This document shows positions 61,336 to 64,000 of a stretch of 64,000 nt of DNA, one piece after another. The notes beneath the pieces were generated by a model. The model ran no database searches. It was not told the origin of the DNA and worked only from the letters and a program-made list of their open reading frames with translations. The position numbers were made by a program, and so were the translations under genes. Numbering within the stretch: position 1 is the stretch's first letter; each line of letters begins with the position of its first letter. Source of the DNA: Alphaproteobacteria bacterium (lineage in GTDB: Bacteria; Pseudomonadota; Alphaproteobacteria; TMED109); NCBI GenBank assembly GCA_022819905.1, contig JAJEGJ010000008.1, positions 1 to 64,000 on the forward strand, written 5' to 3'.

Positions 61336-61881
61336 AGGTATCGGGTCTCCTTCTGCGTAACCGGCAGGATCAGGGGATTCCGGCGAGGCCCGTAACTTCG
61401 GAGCCGCTGGCGATGCCTTATATACCAGCTTGCCAAAGAGGAAGGGCGGTCTGCCCCCCCTTGCGTCAGTCCCCAACCGTCTCGATCGCGAGCGTCTCCA
61501 GTCCGGGAATGATACGAAGCCCTTCGGCGAATTCCGGCGAAGGACCAACCACCTCCATGCACTCGGCAGAATTACCGCGCAGCACGGAGGTCGATGATCC
61601 GACGGCTCCCTCTACCCACCTTCGGCCGGGTCCCGGTTCCGGATCGGCAGCCAGGCATTCAAGCGCCGGGGACCTAACGTACCCCAAGAAGCGTTCGGAA
61701 AAGGCGGCCTCAACGACTGCGGAACAGATCGGCTGGCATTGAGATCGTCGTGTAACGAATGCTTAACAATGGCAGACTATGGAAGAATGGGGAGCGTGTG
61801 AAGCCCGACGACGGTCTCCTTCCCGAGCCAAGATGATGACAGCCCGACAATCAGTGCCGGGAAACCCCGCACACGCGCACC
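61336..61881. other. Long intergenic region before PhoX-like gene
   Basis: About 546 bases between the divergent DctQ and PhoX-like genes. A minus-strand open frame at 61466-61750 looks partly protein-like and is listed separately. The segment 61730-61800 is AT-richer and may hold the PhoX promoter; I found no convincing Pho box. Confidence 0.35.
61466..61687 (-). CDS. Short unrecognised open frame, possible gene remnant
   Basis: A minus-strand open frame (TTG start at 61687, frame open to about 61750) encodes a sequence with protein-like character near its end (SAECMEVVGPSPEFAEGL and IPGLETLAIETVGD) but no recognisable family. It lies in the direction of the TRAP operon, 131 bases upstream of DctQ. 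It may be the decayed C-terminus of a lost upstream gene such as a binding-protein partner, but that is only speculation. Confidence 0.2.
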   Translation of the reverse strand: MGYVRSPALECLAADPEPGPGRRWVEGAVGSSTSVLRGNSAECMEVVGPSPEFAEGLRIIPGLETLAIETVGD

Positions 61882-63741
61882 GTGGGTAAATCGAACATCC
61901 GTCCGCCGTTCCCCACGGACTTCGAGGTCTTGGTCCGCCGACGGCTCTCCCGACGCGGGTTCCTCGGCGGAGCCGCGGCGCTGGGTGCCACCGCCTTCGT
62001 GATGAATGCGGCACAGGCCAGGCCTGCACCGCCTGACTCGGCTCGTGGTCCCCTTCCATTCAGTTCGGTCGCCGCCAACACCCGTGACACCGTCACCGTG
62101 CCCGAGGGCTACCGCTGGCATGTCGTCGTGCGATGGGCCGACCCGATGTGGTCAGACGGTCATCCGCTCGACCCGGTCACCGGCGGGACCGGGGCCAGCC
62201 AGGAGCGTGCGTTCGGTGACAACAACGACGGGATGGAGTTGTTCACGATCGGCCAACGGACACTCCTCGCGGTCAACAACGAGTACGTCAACCGCCACAT
62301 TCTGTTCGGAACGTCGGGTTCCGGGCTGCCCCGAACGGCCGACGACGTGCGCAAGAGCAAGGCAGCGCACGGTGTGTCGATCATCGAGGTCCGTCAGGAC
62401 CATGGGATCTGGTCCGTTGTCCCGGACTCCCCCTACCACCGGCGGATCACCGCAGACACGCCCATGACGATCACGGGGCCCGCGCGCGGGCATCGCCTGC
62501 TGCGGACGGCGGCAGATCCTTCCGGTATCCGGAGCCTCGGTACCTGGAACAATTGCGGGAGCGGCAAGACCCCCTGGGGCACGTTCCTTACCTGCGAAGA
62601 GAACTTCCACTTTTACTTCGCATCGAGTGATCCCGAAGCGAAACTCCCCGATGCGCTCGCGCGTTATGGGGTCCGGGCGTCCGACCGCAACATCGGCTGG
62701 AGCGCCCACGACGAGCGCTTCGACGTCGCGAAACATCCCAATGAACCCAACCGCGTGGGCTACGTGGTGGAAATCGACCCGACCGACCCCGCTTCGATTC
62801 CCAGGAAACGCACCGCGCTAGGCCGGTTCAAGCACGAAAATGCGGAACTGGTCGTGGCCGACTCCGGGCAGGTGGTGGTCTACATGGGTGACGACGAGCG
62901 GGGTGAGTTTCTCTACCGGTTCATCAGCGACGGCCACTACCGCGAAGGCGGGGACAACGCGGAACTGCTGGAAACGGGCACCCTGTTCGCAGCCCGGTTT
63001 GACGACGATGGTCGCGGCGCCTGGCTCCCACTCACCCCGGAAACCACCGGCCTCCCATCCCCCGCAGACATCTGCGTGCACACACGACAGGCGGCCTCCG
63101 CCGTCCGCGCAACGACCATGGATCGCCCTGAATGGGTAGCCGCGAACCCGACCGGGCCCGAGGTGTACTGCTGTCTCACGAACAACACGCTCCGCGGCAA
63201 GGAACCCAACAGCGGCGGCGACCCTACCCCGGTCAACGGCCCGAACCCGAGGGCGGAAAACCGCTACGGCCAGATCGTGCGATGGCGGCCAACGGGGGGC
63301 GACCACGCCTCCTCCACGTTCTCGTGGGACCTCTACGTGGTGGCGGGAAATCCGGCCGTCCATGCGGGTCCGAACGCAGGCTCATCCAACCTCACCACGG
63401 AGAACATGTTCAATTCTCCCGACGGGCTGGCGTTCGACAGCACGGGGATGCTGTGGATCCAGACCGACGGGGCGTATTCGGACGAAGGCGACTTTGCCGG
63501 TCAGGGCAACAACCAGATGCTGCTGGGTCACCCTGCGACCGGCGAGATCCGACGCTTCCTGGTGGGTCCGAAGGAGTGCGAGGTCACCGGTGTGACCTGG
63601 AGCGCCGACCGGAAGACCATGTTCGTCGGCATCCAGCACCCAGGTGAGCGGGGCGGCAGTCACTTTCCCGGCGGCGGCGATACGGTCCCCCGGTCGGCCG
63701 TGATCGCCATCACCCGTGACGACGGCGGGCGCATCGGCTGA
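61882..63741 (+). CDS. PhoX/DUF839-family protein with Tat signal
   Basis: The 619-residue protein has a twin-arginine signal, RRLSRRGFLGGAAALGATAFVMNAAQA (SRRGFLGG). The mature part is a beta-propeller of the DUF839 family that includes PhoX alkaline phosphatase: GDNNDGMELF, VNNEYVNRHILFG, GTFLTCEENFHFYF, VGYVVEIDPTDP, RTALGRFKHENAEL, VVVYMGDDERGEFLYRFIS, SPDGLAFDSTGMLWIQTDG and CEVTGVTWSADRKTMFVGIQHPGE. It probably is a Ca/Fe-dependent periplasmic phosphatase or related enzyme. Start GTG 61882. Confidence 0.87.
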   Translation: MGKSNIRPPFPTDFEVLVRRRLSRRGFLGGAAALGATAFVMNAAQARPAPPDSARGPLPFSSVAANTRDTVTVPEGYRWHVVVRWADPMWSDGHPLDPVTGGTGASQERAFGDNNDGMELFTIGQRTLLAVNNEYVNRHILFGTSGSGLPRTADDVRKSKAAHGVSIIEVRQDHGIWSVVPDSPYHRRITADTPMTITGPARGHRLLRTAADPSGIRSLGTWNNCGSGKTPWGTFLTCEENFHFYFASSDPEAKLPDALARYGVRASDRNIGWSAHDERFDVAKHPNEPNRVGYVVEIDPTDPASIPRKRTALGRFKHENAELVVADSGQVVVYMGDDERGEFLYRFISDGHYREGGDNAELLETGTLFAARFDDDGRGAWLPLTPETTGLPSPADICVHTRQAASAVRATTMDRPEWVAANPTGPEVYCCLTNNTLRGKEPNSGGDPTPVNGPNPRAENRYGQIVRWRPTGGDHASSTFSWDLYVVAGNPAVHAGPNAGSSNLTTENMFNSPDGLAFDSTGMLWIQTDGAYSDEGDFAGQGNNQMLLGHPATGEIRRFLVGPKECEVTGVTWSADRKTMFVGIQHPGERGGSHFPGGGDTVPRSAVIAITRDDGGRIG

Positions 63742-63870
63742 GCTTGCCGGCCAGGCTGTCCGGCTGGAAGGCCTCAGAAACCGCGACGCAACGGGCCGGG
63801 GTTCCCGTCTGCAGCGGGAAGCCCGCGCGCGGGCAAGACGCGGGTGGAATTCCGACCGCCACATGGGGCG

Positions 63871-63889
63871 GGCCCGGTCATGCCGGGCC
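63871..63889 (-). terminator. Hairpin between convergent PhoX-like and ABC permease genes
   Basis: GGCCCGG-TCATG-CCGGGCC is a perfect 7-bp stem with a 5-base loop, eight bases beyond the stop of the minus-strand permease gene and 129 bases past the PhoX-like gene. It may terminate the minus-strand gene; the T-tract is poor. Confidence 0.4.
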
Positions 63890-63897
63890 TGATGTCG

Positions 63898-64000
63898 TCA
63901 CCGCGCCCGCAGACCCGGTACGTCGGCCTCCACGTCGAACGCGTCGCGAATTCCGTCCCCCAGCACGTTGAATGCGACAACCGTCACGAAGATGAGGAGA
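63898..64000 (-). CDS. C-terminus of an ABC peptide/nickel permease (DppC-type), partial
   Basis: On the minus strand a frame that is open at the window edge reads LLIFVTVVAFNVLGDGIRDAFDVEAD, ending VPGLRAR and stop at 63898. The 'FNxLGDGLRDAFDP' ending is the classical C-terminus of DppC/OppC-type permeases of peptide or nickel ABC transporters. The 5' part lies outside the window. Confidence 0.75.
   Translation of the reverse strand, partial: LLIFVTVVAFNVLGDGIRDAFDVEADVPGLRAR

Noticed and set aside
61730-61881. Pho box upstream of the PhoX-like gene
   Set aside because: No pair of CTGTCAT-like repeats at the right spacing was found.
1-64000. CRISPR array or prophage
   Set aside because: No regularly spaced repeats, integrase, or phage structural gene was seen.

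Overview
The window is about 64 kb of GC-rich, gene-dense DNA, most likely from an alphaproteobacterium, perhaps a free-living or host-associated marine heterotroph. The evidence is a C4-type 5-aminolevulinate synthase, UbiA (ubiquinone), fused two-subunit indolepyruvate oxidoreductase genes, three TRAP transporter loci, two TonB receptors and a twin-arginine PhoX-like protein. Short overlaps (ATGA, GTGA, TAGTG, TAATG) couple many neighbouring genes. No phage, CRISPR array or intact insertion sequence was seen.

Layout. 0-10 kb: a short degenerate RsmE-like gene divergent from ubiA, a PA0069-type radical SAM protein, two rSAM/selenodomain-associated (arsenosugar-type) glycosyltransferases separated by a membrane protein and a lipoprotein amidohydrolase, then enoyl-CoA hydratase, a CoA-binding protein and metY. 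9.6-19.4 kb: a heme cluster with hemA on the minus strand, a secreted nuclease, then hemC-hemD-hemB-hemE, a chlorite-dismutase/HemQ-family gene, an actinobacterial-looking ferrochelatase and a flavin amine oxidase, all on the plus strand. 19.7-25.3 kb: two convergent TonB receptors with recognisable promoter and dyad structures. 26-29.8 kb: iorA-iorB. 29.8-31.7 kb: a scar region with an IS4-like transposase remnant, an AbrB/PIN toxin-antitoxin pair and a beta-barrel protein remnant. 31.7-37.9 kb: a sugar-acid type operon (dehydratase, 2-hydroxyacid dehydrogenase, small secreted protein, TRAP DctP-Q-M). 38.3-43.4 kb: outer-membrane protein, ChaC-like protein, AcuI-type reductase, amidase and VOC protein. 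43.5-53.5 kb: a 4-hydroxyphenylacetate (homoprotocatechuate) locus with a MarR regulator, a perfect 12-bp operator-like palindrome and its own TRAP transporter. 53.8-58.3 kb: tRNA-Pro, tRNA-Gln, moaA with a ModE-like dyad, nadK, a GCS2 ligase and mnmA. 58.2-64 kb: a DhlA-like dehalogenase homologue with an altered nucleophile, a TRAP Q-M pair without a binding protein, a PhoX/DUF839 protein, and the end of an ABC permease.

The most interesting unit is the heme cluster. The Cld-family gene and the ferrochelatase overlap by GTGA. The ferrochelatase has the four-cysteine arrangement and sequence style of actinobacterial coproporphyrin ferrochelatases, and the Cld protein keeps the tyrosine and histidine expected of a coproheme decarboxylase. 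Together with ALAS this suggests a C4-start, coproporphyrin-dependent (or hybrid) heme route in a diderm proteobacterium. Second-tier leads are the Asp-to-Glu nucleophile change in the dehalogenase homologue, the PUA-less RsmE relative, and the predicted MarR and ModE operators.
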